64,000 nucleotides of DNA from Idiomarina ramblicola (GTDB lineage Bacteria > Pseudomonadota > Gammaproteobacteria > Enterobacterales > Alteromonadaceae). The translations under genes and the position numbers were made by a program. The notes below the pieces were generated by a model. It had not been told where the DNA came from, searched no databases, and saw only the letters and a program-made list of their open reading frames with translations. The stretch spans positions 558,001 to 622,000 of the forward strand of contig NZ_PIQC01000001.1 of assembly GCF_003987255.1 (NCBI RefSeq), in the 5' to 3' direction. Positions 18,973 through 29,855 of the stretch are shown here, piece after piece (position 1 is the first letter of the stretch; each line of letters opens with the position of its first letter).

Positions 18973-19596
18973 TTAGAAGTCAAAAGGTTCTACGTCTCCC
19001 GAGCCTTCACGACGGATGGTCGGTGCGCCCTCAGATAGATCGACAACCGTGGTTGGCTCTTCACCCTTGTGACCACCATCAATAATCAAATCCACCAACT
19101 TCTCCAGCTTTTCCCTAATCTCTTCCGGATCAGACTCTGCCGCTATCCCTTCTCCCAGAATGAGACTGGTCGACATTAACGGTTCATTCAGCTCTTCCAG
19201 CAAAGCCATTGCTATACGGTTGGTCGGAACCCGAATGCCAATGGTTTTCCGTTTAGGATTCAGGAGCCGCTTGGGAACTTCTTTAGTACCTTTCAGAATA
19301 AATGTATAAGGCCCCGGCGTATTATTTTTCAATAGCCGGAAAGCATCGTTATCTACTCTGGCGTAAGTGGAAAGCTCGGATAAGTCACGGCACATTAAGG
19401 TGAAGTTGTGATCCTTATCGATTTCGCGAATACGACAAATACGATCCGCTGCCGCTTTATCACCAATTTGGCAGCCAATGGCATAACCCGAGTCAGTAGG
19501 GTAAACCACCACCCCACTTTTACGAATAATTTGAACTGACTGTTGAATCAAACGTGCTTGAGGATTTTCCGGATGAATTTCAAAATATTGACTCAT
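18973..19596 (-). CDS. yciO: YciO-type Sua5/YrdC-family protein
   Basis: A 207-residue protein of the YrdC fold, close in length to E. coli YciO (206). It contains Val-Val-Tyr-Pro-Thr-Asp-Ser-Gly-Tyr-Ala and the Lys-Arg-Lys-Thr-Ile-Gly-Ile-Arg-Val-Pro motif of the ATP/L-threonine pocket. YrdC and Sua5 make threonylcarbamoyl-AMP for tRNA t6A; whether YciO does so in cells is less certain. The start at 19596 (Met-Ser-Gln-Tyr-Phe) has a GAGGGGG box upstream; a longer frame to 19683 would overlap the PHP gene by 68 bases. The yciO-PHP pairing beside the trp operon also occurs in E. coli. Confidence 0.88.
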   Translation of the reverse strand: MSQYFEIHPENPQARLIQQSVQIIRKSGVVVYPTDSGYAIGCQIGDKAAADRICRIREIDKDHNFTLMCRDLSELSTYARVDNDAFRLLKNNTPGPYTFILKGTKEVPKRLLNPKRKTIGIRVPTNRIAMALLEELNEPLMSTSLILGEGIAAESDPEEIREKLEKLVDLIIDGGHKGEEPTTVVDLSEGAPTIRREGSGDVEPFDF

Positions 19597-19615
19597 AATC
19601 GCCCCCTCAATCCTT

Positions 19616-20442
19616 CTACTGTGCCCAATGCTCCCATATTGGCACACAGTCCGCCGGCAGACAAAGGTTTTTGCCAAGTTCACGCCAATTCCCGGGATAG
19701 TGAAAATCGGAGCCCTGAGAGGCGAATAACCCGTATTCCTGGCTCATTTTAGCCAAGGCATCACGGTGACCGGGAGACTGCTGACACAAGCTCACTTCCA
19801 TTGCATCAAGTCCCCAGTCTTTACCTTCTACCAACAGCTTTCGCAGCCACTTATTTGACATTTTATAGCCATGGGGGTGCGCCAGCACGGCTTTGCCTCC
19901 GGCACTATGAATCGCATTTATTGCCTCTGGAATATCGCACCACTCGGGGTTTACATAGGCGCTGTTACCTTTACCAATATAGCGATCAAAGGCCTGCTGC
20001 GGTTTGCTGACGGTACCTTTACGCACCATCGCATCGGCGATGTGTTTGCGTGTTGGCATTCCTTCCGCCAGACAATCCTCTGCGGATAAGCTCACACCAC
20101 GCTGATACAGCTTTTCCAGCATGGCATCAAAACGATCGTAACGACGTTGCTGCTGCTCGCTCAACAACGCTTTTAACTGCGCTTCTTCATCATCGATATT
20201 GAGCCCGACAATGTGAATCTCAAAGCTATGCCAGCGACAACTGATTTCAACCCCATTAATCAATTCAATCGGCAGTTTTTCTCGAGCAATCAGCTCATTC
20301 GCTTCGGGCAGTCCAGCAACACAATCATGATCGGTAATTGCCAGCACATCGACTTCTTGCTCGCACGCCCGGTGCAGAAGCTCGGAGACTGACAACGAGC
20401 CGTCCGAGTGCGTACTGTGGCAGTGCAAATCATATACTGGCA

Positions 20443-20443
<1 letters not shown>
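19616..20443 (-). CDS. rnm: PHP-domain phosphoesterase, RNase AM/YciV type
   Basis: A 275-residue metal-dependent phosphoesterase. The N-terminal His-Cys-His-Ser-Thr-His-Ser-Asp-Gly-Ser metal motif, Ile-Thr-Asp-His-Asp, the His in Val-Leu-Ala-His-Pro-His and the C-terminal Gly-Ser-Asp-Phe-His are PHP-fold ligands. The E. coli homologue (YciV, also called TrpH) is a 5'-3' exonuclease on short RNAs and rRNA 5' ends. Its start overlaps the fadH stop by one base, and yciO follows after 19 bp. Confidence 0.88.
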
Positions 20444-22473
<2,030 letters not shown>

Positions 22474-22534
22474 TTATTTTAAACGGGTGTTTAACTTTTC
22501 CTAACTGTACTGCTTAAACCCATTTAACTCAAGC

Positions 22535-23233
22535 TCAGAACGCCATAGCTTCACGTAATAAAAAGCGCGAAAGTGCCATACTATCGACTTGTAAATCCGG
22601 GCTACCATTACGGACTTGCTCTGCTACCTGCTCAAGAATTGGCCAGAGCAGCTCCTTTACCTGAGCATTAGGATTTTGCATTGACTGCAAGTCCTGCAAA
22701 GCAAGTTCACTGACATGAACACTTAAAATCGGCTCGCCCCGATCAAACAGGTTGATAGTGACATCTTCCATCAGCCACTCATCAACTCCCCAGTTTAGCG
22801 GTACCGAATTGACCTTTTGCACCTTGACCGAATTCATTTGCTCCAAAAACTCATGCAAATTTGAACGTCCAGTATCGTAATAAGCGACCGTTAACTGAGC
22901 CCCGGACACGGCAACTTTTGAAATATCGACACGACTGCTGCCCAGTGCCTGCCAATCACCGGTTAACACCAACTGTTTGGCTAATAAAAGTTGATTCTCC
23001 GGCTCGGACAAGGCGTCCACACGAGTTGCAAAACGAACATTCTTTGCGGTCAGACCATCGGTTAACGAGTTAACCTCAAGTTCGCCTACTTCCAGGTCCG
23101 CATTTAACTGCTCCGAGGCCATTGTCTGTAAACCCTCTTTCATTGCATCGGACAAGTTCTGAGCAGTAGCAGACAGGCTGATGAACGGAAGTAACAGCCA
23201 AAAAGCCGCCCGCGTTAGGTGTGTAATTTTCAT
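22535..23233 (-). CDS. Secreted protein of unknown function
   Basis: A 232-residue protein with a type I signal peptide ending near Ser-Ala-Thr-Ala before Gln-Asn-Leu. The rest is predicted to alternate beta strands and helices. Phrases such as Ser-Leu-Thr-Asp-Gly-Leu-Thr-Ala-Lys-Asn-Val-Arg-Phe and Val-Ala-Val-Ser-Gly-Ala-Gln-Leu-Thr-Val recall AsmA-like or DUF748-like periplasmic proteins, but I cannot assign a family. The start at 23233 is preferred to 23245 because a GAGG box lies just upstream of it. It stands alone, divergent from the S10 peptidase, and ends 70 bp before fadH. Confidence 0.65.
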   Translation of the reverse strand: MKITHLTRAAFWLLLPFISLSATAQNLSDAMKEGLQTMASEQLNADLEVGELEVNSLTDGLTAKNVRFATRVDALSEPENQLLLAKQLVLTGDWQALGSSRVDISKVAVSGAQLTVAYYDTGRSNLHEFLEQMNSVKVQKVNSVPLNWGVDEWLMEDVTINLFDRGEPILSVHVSELALQDLQSMQNPNAQVKELLWPILEQVAEQVRNGSPDLQVDSMALSRFLLREAMAF

Positions 23234-23355
23234 CGATGACCTCATTCAAATAGGATCCAGTCGCAGGAATAAACCCAATAATCGCATAACCTTTGACTCT
23301 TTAAAGTAATTATTTGTTAATCTGAGGCAAGATTATAAAAACGGAGAACAATCTT

Positions 23356-24891
23356 ATGCACAAGAGTCTCGCTTTAGTTGCCTCTTTATCTTTAATGGGC
23401 TGCTCAATCGTTTCTGCCCCTGTTACTGCAGAAGAAGCCCCGAATAACCATAAACGCATGCTGCCGGTCGACACCGAAGTGGTTACTGAGCACAGCGTAG
23501 AAATTAAAGGCGAAACTGTGGATTACACTGCCACCGCCGGTACTCAGCCAGTGTGGGACGACGAAGGTAACCCTACCGCCTCCCTGTTTTACACCTATTA
23601 TGAACGTCAGGACGTTGATAACCGCGAATCTCGTCCGATTGTATACTCCTTTAACGGTGGCCCGGGTTCGGCATCGGTTTGGATGCACATTGCTTACACT
23701 GGTCCAAAAGTGCTAAACCTGAGCGATGAAGGTTACCCGGTTCAGCCTTATGGCGTGCAGGACAACCCGCACTCCATTCTCGATGTTGCTGACATTGTCT
23801 TTATTAACCCGGTTAACACCGGCTATTCACGCGTACTGCCAAATGAAGAAGGTGAAATGCCTTCGCGTGCAGAACAAAAAGAGAAATTCTTCGGCGTAAA
23901 CTCCGACGTTAAATATCTGGCGGAGTGGATGAATACTTTTACTTCACGCATGAACCGCTGGCAGTCGCCTAAGTACTTAATTGGCGAAAGCTATGGTACA
24001 ACTCGTGTATCGGGCCTTGCACTAGAGCTTCAGAATAGCCAGTGGATGTATTTGAACGGTGTTGTTTTGGTTTCACCAACCGATATCGGCATTGACCGTG
24101 ACGGACCGGTAAAACAAGCGAACCAATTACCTTACTTTGCAGCAGCCGCCTGGTATCACGACGCACTGCCAGAGGCTTTACAGAGTAAAGATTTAGACGA
24201 GTTATTGCCTGAAGTGGAGCGTTTCACTTTGGATCAATACCTACCTGCATTAGCCAAAGGCGCCATGCTTACGGAAAGCGAGCGTGAACAAATGGCGGAA
24301 CAAGTGGCGAAATACTCAGGCCTTTCTAAGCAGGCTGTACTGGATAACAACCTGGCACCGAGCACCTGGTATTTCTGGAAAGAGTTACTGCGTGACCGTG
24401 ACCGTACCATTGGCCGTTTAGACTCGCGTTACCTTGGCCTTGATGAAAAACGCGCTGGTGATCGTCCCGACTTTAACGCCGAGCTAACCTCATGGTTACA
24501 TTCGTTCACACCCGCGATTAACTACTACCTGCGTGAAGAGCTTAACTTTGTTACCGATATTAAATACAACATGTTTGGCCCAGTTCACCCATGGGATCGC
24601 ACCAACAACAACACTGGTAAGCAACTGCGTCAGGCCATGGCACAAAACCCTTACCTGAACGTGTTAGTGCAATCAGGTTACTTCGACGGCGCAACCAACT
24701 ATTTCGACGCGAAGTACACAACCTGGCATTTGGATCCAAGTACTCAGATGACTGATCGCATTGACTTTAAAGGTTACCGTAGCGGTCATATGATGTATCT
24801 GCGCCGTGCTGACCTGGAGAAGGCGAATGATGATTTACGCGAGTTTATTCGTCAGTCGGATTCAAAAGGCAAACCGGCAGAATATAAATAG
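23356..24891 (+). CDS. S10-family serine peptidase (carboxypeptidase-like)
   Basis: A 511-residue exported alpha/beta-hydrolase peptidase. The leader ends in Leu-Met-Gly-Cys, which may be a lipobox. Asn-Gly-Gly-Pro-Gly-Ser-Ala-Ser is the oxyanion and substrate motif of the serine carboxypeptidase family. Gly-Glu-Ser-Tyr-Gly carries the nucleophile Ser212. Gly-Tyr-Phe-Asp-Gly-Ala-Thr-Asn supplies the Asp, and Ser-Gly-His-Met-Met near the C-terminus supplies the His. Family members remove C-terminal residues from peptides at acid pH. Its place just before the trp leader has no evident functional link. Confidence 0.88.
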   Translation: MHKSLALVASLSLMGCSIVSAPVTAEEAPNNHKRMLPVDTEVVTEHSVEIKGETVDYTATAGTQPVWDDEGNPTASLFYTYYERQDVDNRESRPIVYSFNGGPGSASVWMHIAYTGPKVLNLSDEGYPVQPYGVQDNPHSILDVADIVFINPVNTGYSRVLPNEEGEMPSRAEQKEKFFGVNSDVKYLAEWMNTFTSRMNRWQSPKYLIGESYGTTRVSGLALELQNSQWMYLNGVVLVSPTDIGIDRDGPVKQANQLPYFAAAAWYHDALPEALQSKDLDELLPEVERFTLDQYLPALAKGAMLTESEREQMAEQVAKYSGLSKQAVLDNNLAPSTWYFWKELLRDRDRTIGRLDSRYLGLDEKRAGDRPDFNAELTSWLHSFTPAINYYLREELNFVTDIKYNMFGPVHPWDRTNNNTGKQLRQAMAQNPYLNVLVQSGYFDGATNYFDAKYTTWHLDPSTQMTDRIDFKGYRSGHMMYLRRADLEKANDDLREFIRQSDSKGKPAEYK

Positions 24892-24919
24892 AAAGTATAA
24901 ACTGAAAGAAAAACAACTA

Positions 24920-24948
24920 TTGACAGACTTTCGCGCAAGCGTTAGTTT
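24920..24948 (+). promoter_or_regulatory. Candidate trp operon promoter
   Basis: TTGACA at 24920-24925 is a perfect -35 box. Seventeen bases on, TAGTTT (24943-24948) is a weak -10, which would suit a regulated promoter. The trp leader peptide begins about 38 bp downstream. I do not see a clear TrpR-type CTAG palindrome here, so repressor control is not supported by eye. Confidence 0.5.
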
Positions 24949-24985
24949 GTCAGCATTAAATTGAATTAAGAGAGCTATACAACTT

Positions 24986-25048
24986 ATGTTTTTACGTACA
25001 ACAACCCAACATTGGTGGTGGCACTTCCCAAACGAGCGGGTGGTGTAG
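24986..25048 (+). CDS. trpL: trp operon leader peptide with three consecutive Trp codons
   Basis: A 20-residue frame with Met-Phe-Leu-Arg at its start and Trp codons 10, 11 and 12 in a row (25013-25021), then eight more residues and TAG. An AGAGAG box lies upstream. It sits directly before an intrinsic terminator and trpE, so it is the sensor of a ribosome-mediated attenuator: stalling at the Trp triplet would block hairpin 1:2 (see the attenuator entry). Confidence 0.92.
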   Translation: MFLRTTTQHWWWHFPNERVV

Positions 25049-25109
25049 TTGTGCGTATAACGTAAATAGCTTCACTTTGAGAAACCCGCTCCTTTGAGCG
25101 GGTTTTTTT
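24994..25109 (+). promoter_or_regulatory. trp attenuator with alternative hairpins
   Basis: Three mutually exclusive pairings are visible. Region 1:2 is 24994-25002 with 25048-25056 (9 bp, one U-G), extended by 25004-25007 with 25038-25041. Region 2:3, the antiterminator, is 25034-25041 with 25084-25091 (8 bp, GAGCGGGT/ACCCGCTC). Region 3:4 is the terminator at 25082-25109. Stalling on the Trp codons at 25013-25021 would occupy the left arm of 1:2 and free region 2 for the antiterminator. This is the classical logic, with region 2 lying inside the last codons of the leader. Confidence 0.85.
25082..25109 (+). terminator. trp attenuator terminator
   Basis: AAACCCGCTC (25082-25091) pairs with GAGCGGGTTT (25096-25105) over 10 bp with a 4-base loop, and a run of T continues to 25109. 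It lies 56 bp before the chosen trpE start. Confidence 0.92.
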
Positions 25110-25164
25110 ATTGCCGTTTCACTGGAGCAGGTTTGAAAAACAACAAGATAAAACGAGGTCTGAG

Positions 25165-26763
25165 GTGAAAAACCTGACAACTGAACAAGACGGCAATTTG
25201 GAGACACTGAGAGTGTCACTGCCTTATCAGGCGGAGCCACTACAAGTATTTCAGAATACTTGCAGCACACAAGGTGAGCATTTACTGCTGGACTCAGCCG
25301 ATATCGGCACCAAGCAGCAGGTAAAGAGCTTGCTGCTGATTGATGCAGCATTACGAATTACCTGTAACAATCAACAGGTCACTATCGATGCCCTGACTGA
25401 TAACGGCTCTGCCTTGCTCAGCTGGATTGAAGAACAGCTTAAAGATAGTGCCGCCATTGAAAGAACGCCTGAACAACTGAGGTTAACTTTCAGTGCAGCA
25501 AATACACCGATTGACGAAGACTCCCGCTTACGTCAAGTCAGTAACATGGAACCGCTGCGACTACTCCAGCAAAACCTCAATAAAGCAAACGAAACAGCAA
25601 AACAGCACCCGTTTTCTGTCTTTCTCGGCGGCGCTTTCGCCTATGACTTTGTTGCCAGCTACGAGCAGCTGCCCGAAGTTGAAGAAGGCGAAAACAACTG
25701 CCCTGACTATGTCTTTTACCTGGCAGAAACCTTGCTGATTATTAATCATCAACAGCAAACCACTGAGCTGCTTGGCAGTGTTTTCAGCGGTGAAGGTCAC
25801 GACCAGCGTTATCAGGCTATGAGTCAGCGTATAGGAGAGCTGGCAGCGCGCTGTCAGCTGCCGGTAATAGAACCTCAACCTCAGCCGATTGATGTAAAAG
25901 TAACAGCCACACCCTCAGCAGAAGAGTTTGCAGCCATTGTTACCCGGCTAAAAGAAAACATTGTGGCGGGCGATATTTTTCAGGTAGTGCCGTCCCGACG
26001 TTTTAAAATGCCCTGCCCTGATCCGTTAGCCGCTTACCAGCAGTTGAAGAAGAATAACCCCTCACCCTATATGTTTTTTATGAGTCATCCGGATTTTTGC
26101 CTGTTTGGAGCCTCACCTGAGTCTGCACTGAAATATCAGCAGGACACCAATCAGGTAGAGCTTTACCCTATTGCCGGTACCCGTCCGCGCGGCAAAAATG
26201 CCGATGGCAATATTAACCCAGACTTAGACAGCCGCATGGAACTGGAACTGCGGCTTGACCAAAAAGAACTCGCAGAACATTTAATGCTGGTTGATTTAGC
26301 CCGTAACGATTTAGCCCGTATTAGCGAGACCGGCACTCGTTACGTTGCCGACCTGCTTCAGGTTGACCGTTATTCTCATGTTATGCACCTGGTTTCACGC
26401 GTGGTGGCAAAACTGCGGGACGACTGCGATGCTCTTCACGCTTACCGCGCCTGCATGAATATGGGCACTTTAGTGGGAGCCCCCAAAGTTAGCGCTGCGA
26501 CTCTTATCCGTCAGGTCGAACAACAACGTCGCGGCAGCTACGGCGGCGCTGTTGGGTATCTGGCCGGTAATGGCGACATGGATACCTGTATTGTTATTCG
26601 TTCCGCTTTTGTTAAGAACCATGAGGCCATAGTGCAGGCCGGTGCCGGCGTCGTACATGACTCAGACCCAGCCAGTGAAGTCGCCGAAACAGAGAATAAA
26701 GCTAAGGCCGTTATCCTGGCAATTCAGCAAGCCCATACTCAGTCCAACCAGGAGGCGCTATAA
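25165..26763 (+). CDS. trpE: Anthranilate synthase component I
   Basis: A 532-residue subunit that converts chorismate and ammonia (from TrpG) to anthranilate, the first step of tryptophan synthesis. The start is taken as GTG 25165, with a GAGG box about 8 bases upstream. A longer frame reaching TTG 25111 would begin in the terminator tail. The N-terminal Leu-Leu-Leu-Asp-Ser-Ala motif corresponds to the tryptophan feedback site of enteric TrpE. The chorismate-binding domain shows Ile-Ala-Gly-Thr-Arg-Pro-Arg-Gly, Leu-Val-Asp-Leu-Ala-Arg-Asn-Asp and Val-Gln-Ala-Gly-Ala-Gly-Val-Val. It overlaps trpG by one base. Confidence 0.95.
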   Translation: MKNLTTEQDGNLETLRVSLPYQAEPLQVFQNTCSTQGEHLLLDSADIGTKQQVKSLLLIDAALRITCNNQQVTIDALTDNGSALLSWIEEQLKDSAAIERTPEQLRLTFSAANTPIDEDSRLRQVSNMEPLRLLQQNLNKANETAKQHPFSVFLGGAFAYDFVASYEQLPEVEEGENNCPDYVFYLAETLLIINHQQQTTELLGSVFSGEGHDQRYQAMSQRIGELAARCQLPVIEPQPQPIDVKVTATPSAEEFAAIVTRLKENIVAGDIFQVVPSRRFKMPCPDPLAAYQQLKKNNPSPYMFFMSHPDFCLFGASPESALKYQQDTNQVELYPIAGTRPRGKNADGNINPDLDSRMELELRLDQKELAEHLMLVDLARNDLARISETGTRYVADLLQVDRYSHVMHLVSRVVAKLRDDCDALHAYRACMNMGTLVGAPKVSAATLIRQVEQQRRGSYGGAVGYLAGNGDMDTCIVIRSAFVKNHEAIVQAGAGVVHDSDPASEVAETENKAKAVILAIQQAHTQSNQEAL

Positions 26764-27398
26764 TGACTCAGCCGACACGTATTGTACTCATTGATAACGT
26801 CGACTCGTTCTCGTACAACTTAGTGGATGAACTGCGTCAGTTAGGCTTTCCGTTGGTCGTTTACCGTAATCAGGTGGCTGCAATGGACGTGATTGAGCAA
26901 CTGGAGAATTACAGCGGCTCTCAATTGGTTTGCCTATCGCCTGGACCTGGACACCCGGCAAACGCAGGCAACTTAATGGAAGTGATCCGATACTGCAGCG
27001 GCCGAATACCTATGCTGGGTATTTGCCTGGGCTTTCAGGCGCTGATTGAGCACGCAGGCGGACGAGTTGATACCTGCGGTGAAATTGTTCACGGCAAAAC
27101 CGCTAAAGTCGAAACCGTCCCACACCCGGTATTTGTCAGTGCGACAGATAACAACCAGTGCGTTGTGGCTCGCTATCACTCATTAAGTGGTTACGACCTT
27201 CCGGACAAAACGAGGATAATCGCCAGTTTAGAAGGGCCTGACGGTAGCATTCCTATGGCTGCAGAGTTTCTCTGTGAAAAAGGAAGTGACACCAACGCCA
27301 TTGGTTTTCAGTTTCATCCGGAATCGCTTTTAACGCCAAAGGGCAAGCAATTACTTAGTAACAGTATTCAGTATTTATTAACAGGAGCAAAGCCATGA
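26763..27398 (+). CDS. trpG: Anthranilate synthase component II (glutamine amidotransferase)
   Basis: A 211-residue class I amidotransferase that supplies ammonia to TrpE. The triad is Cys88 in Gly-Ile-Cys-Leu-Gly-Phe-Gln, with His185 and Glu187 in Phe-His-Pro-Glu-Ser. It is a stand-alone TrpG, not fused to TrpD as in E. coli. It is coupled by a 1-base overlap with trpE and a 4-base overlap with trpD. Confidence 0.95.
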   Translation: MTQPTRIVLIDNVDSFSYNLVDELRQLGFPLVVYRNQVAAMDVIEQLENYSGSQLVCLSPGPGHPANAGNLMEVIRYCSGRIPMLGICLGFQALIEHAGGRVDTCGEIVHGKTAKVETVPHPVFVSATDNNQCVVARYHSLSGYDLPDKTRIIASLEGPDGSIPMAAEFLCEKGSDTNAIGFQFHPESLLTPKGKQLLSNSIQYLLTGAKP

Positions 27399-28408
27399 AA
27401 GCCCTACAAACTCTGATGTCTGGTGAGGCTCTGACACAAGATCAAACCCGTGAGTTTTTCCAGCGCTTAATTAAAGGCGAGCTCAACGACATTCAGGTAA
27501 CTGCGGCGCTCATTGCCATGAAAATGCGCGGCGAAACCCCAGCCGAGTTAGCCGGTGCCGCTGAAGCGATATTGTCCGCCGCAAAGCCATTTTTGCGCCC
27601 CGACACCACTGTCATTGACAGTTGCGGTACCGGTGGCGATGGCAGCAATACCATCAACCTTTCCACGACGGCAGCTTTGGTTGCCGCCAGTATGGGTCTG
27701 GCGGTAGCCAAACATGGTAACCGCAGTGTGTCTTCGCGCTCAGGCTCTGCCGATGTGCTCGAAGCATTAAAGCTTCGCGTGAATCTGGATCCTTCGGATG
27801 CCTCTGCCCAGTTGGCCGATAACGGCTTTTGCTTTTTATTTGCTCCGCATTATCACCCGGGCATTAAACACGCTATGCCGGTAAGACAAACGCTGAAAAC
27901 ACGCACCTTATTCAACCTAATTGGTCCTTTAGTGAACCCCGCGCGCCCCGATGCTCAACTGCTCGGCGTGTATAGCGAGGAATGGGTAAGACCCATGGCT
28001 GAGACCCTGCAACGACTGGGGGTTAAACGTGCTATGGTCGTGCATGGAAGTGGACTGGATGAACTGGCGCTGCACGGCCCAACACAAGTCATTGAACTGC
28101 GCGATGGCGAGCTGAGTGAGTATCAGGTGAATCCCAACGACTTCGGCGTACCAACAGCCCCTCTGAGCGAGCTAAAAGGCGGCGATGCTGACTTTAACGC
28201 CCGTATTCTGGAAGACATTCTGGCCGGCGGCGGTAGCCCCGCGCAACGCCACTCGGTTGCCATGAACGTTGCTGCGTTGCTCTATTTAAGTGGGCAATAC
28301 AACGATATGAAGGCCGCAACCGCAGCAACACTGGAGCATTTAGATACCGGCCAGGCACTCTTGCACTTACGCCGCGTACAGGATACCCAGGAGACTTACC
28401 ATGTCTGA
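27395..28408 (+). CDS. trpD: Anthranilate phosphoribosyltransferase
   Basis: A 337-residue enzyme that transfers phosphoribose from PRPP to anthranilate. Asp-Ser-Cys-Gly-Thr-Gly-Gly-Asp-Gly is the PRPP-loop signature, and Lys-His-Gly-Asn-Arg-Ser-Val-Ser-Ser is the second conserved block. The Val-His-Gly-Ser-Gly-Leu-Asp-Glu motif follows. Its start overlaps the trpG stop (ATGA) and its end overlaps trpC by 8 bases. Confidence 0.95.
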   Translation: MKALQTLMSGEALTQDQTREFFQRLIKGELNDIQVTAALIAMKMRGETPAELAGAAEAILSAAKPFLRPDTTVIDSCGTGGDGSNTINLSTTAALVAASMGLAVAKHGNRSVSSRSGSADVLEALKLRVNLDPSDASAQLADNGFCFLFAPHYHPGIKHAMPVRQTLKTRTLFNLIGPLVNPARPDAQLLGVYSEEWVRPMAETLQRLGVKRAMVVHGSGLDELALHGPTQVIELRDGELSEYQVNPNDFGVPTAPLSELKGGDADFNARILEDILAGGGSPAQRHSVAMNVAALLYLSGQYNDMKAATAATLEHLDTGQALLHLRRVQDTQETYHV

Positions 28409-29855
28409 CAGCATCAGCTTGAAAAAGAATGTGCTTAAAACCATTGTCGAGCGCAAAGTTGAGCAAAACAAAGCTCAGGCTGAAATGATGCCGTTAGCGG
28501 AAATTCAATCTCAACTTAGCACCAGTGATCGCAGCTTATATGACGCATTGAGTGGTGAGCAGGCAGGTTTTATTCTGGAATGTAAAAAAGCCTCCCCGTC
28601 AAAAGGTCTAATTCGTGCTGACTTTGATGCGCCACTGTTGGCAAAAAGCTACCAGCCTTATGCTGCGGCCATTTCCGTATTAACCGAGCCTGAGTTTTTT
28701 CAGGGACGGCTGGATTATCTGACCGCCGTGCGCCGACAAGTGAACCAGCCCATTTTATGCAAAGACTTTTTTATCGATGAAGAGCAGGTTTACCGCGCCC
28801 GTTACTTTGGTGCAGACGCTATTCTGCTTATGCTGTCTGTACTCGATGATGCACAGTATACCATCCTGCGTGATATTGCTGAATCGCTTGCGATGGATGT
28901 ACTCACTGAGGTTGCCAACGAAGACGAAATGAAACGCGCCGCAAACCTGGGCGCGAACATTATTGGTATTAACCACCGCGACTTAACGGACTTAAGCATT
29001 GAGCCGAACCGCAGCGCACAATTAGCTCCGCTGGCACCGGAGAATGCCTTACTCATTGCTGAGTCCGGATTTTCAGAACACACGGACATTCGCCGGGTTG
29101 CTCCCTTTGTTAACGGCTTCCTTATTGGCAGCGCATTGAGCGCTCAGCCAGACGTTGATTTAGCCTGTCGAAAACTGCTTTTCGGGCAAAACAAAGTCTG
29201 CGGCCTGACTCGTGCTGAAGATGCAATTAACGCCCGCTCACAAGGCGCCGCATATGGTGGATTGATATTTGTTGAGCACTCTCCCCGCTGCGTTACCCAG
29301 CAGCAGGCGAAAGAAATAACAGCCGAAGCCACTGGCCTTGAGTACGTCGGTGTTTTTGCTGATCAGCCGTTAGAGAGCCTTATCGAAACGGCCGGAAAAG
29401 TCGGTCTTTCCGCTATTCAACTGCATGGTCATGAAGATATCGACTATGTTGTTCAATTACGTCAGCAATTGCGTCAAGCCGATCTGGAAGCCGTCAGAAT
29501 ATGGAAAGCTTTAGCGATTGAAAGCCCGGCGCAATTGCCGGACCTTCCGGTTGATGCCTTTGTTCTGGACAACCGCGGTGGCGGCAGCGGCAAGGCTTTT
29601 AACTGGGAATTGTTGACGCCATTAAGTCATGAAGAAAGACAACGCTGCCTGCTAGCCGGAGGCATTGGCCCCGACAGTATTAGCAGTGCCATTGAATTAG
29701 GTTTTGCCGGAGTCGACATTAACTCTCAAGCAGAGTGGAAGCCCGGCGTTAAAAATAGCCGTAAAATAGCTCAAACATTCACGAAAATTCGCCACTACGG
29801 CCGATTTTCGTCAAACAAAGTATCAGAGAAGCATACCCAACAGGAGGCTGTATGA
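28401..29855 (+). CDS. trpC: Bifunctional indole-3-glycerol-phosphate synthase / phosphoribosylanthranilate isomerase
   Basis: A 484-residue fusion of two TIM barrels, as in E. coli TrpC(F). The first (about 1-255) has [13 protein letters not shown] and closes the indole ring with decarboxylation. The second (about 256-460) begins with Lys-Val-Cys-Gly-Leu-Thr and catalyses the Amadori rearrangement of phosphoribosylanthranilate, with the later Gly-Gly-Ile-Gly-Pro phosphate loop. An extra polar tail of about 20 residues ends the chain. It overlaps trpB by 4 bases. Confidence 0.95.
   Translation: MSDSISLKKNVLKTIVERKVEQNKAQAEMMPLAEIQSQLSTSDRSLYDALSGEQAGFILECKKASPSKGLIRADFDAPLLAKSYQPYAAAISVLTEPEFFQGRLDYLTAVRRQVNQPILCKDFFIDEEQVYRARYFGADAILLMLSVLDDAQYTILRDIAESLAMDVLTEVANEDEMKRAANLGANIIGINHRDLTDLSIEPNRSAQLAPLAPENALLIAESGFSEHTDIRRVAPFVNGFLIGSALSAQPDVDLACRKLLFGQNKVCGLTRAEDAINARSQGAAYGGLIFVEHSPRCVTQQQAKEITAEATGLEYVGVFADQPLESLIETAGKVGLSAIQLHGHEDIDYVVQLRQQLRQADLEAVRIWKALAIESPAQLPDLPVDAFVLDNRGGGSGKAFNWELLTPLSHEERQRCLLAGGIGPDSISSAIELGFAGVDINSQAEWKPGVKNSRKIAQTFTKIRHYGRFSSNKVSEKHTQQEAV

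Noticed and set aside
24943-24960. Possible TrpR operator near the trp promoter
   Set aside because: No CTAG-centred dyad of useful length is present; attenuation is the only regulation I can support.
25111-25164. TTG start that would extend TrpE by 18 residues
   Set aside because: It begins in the tail of the attenuator terminator, lacks a ribosome-binding site, and adds residues with no counterpart in TrpE. GTG 25165 has a GAGG box.
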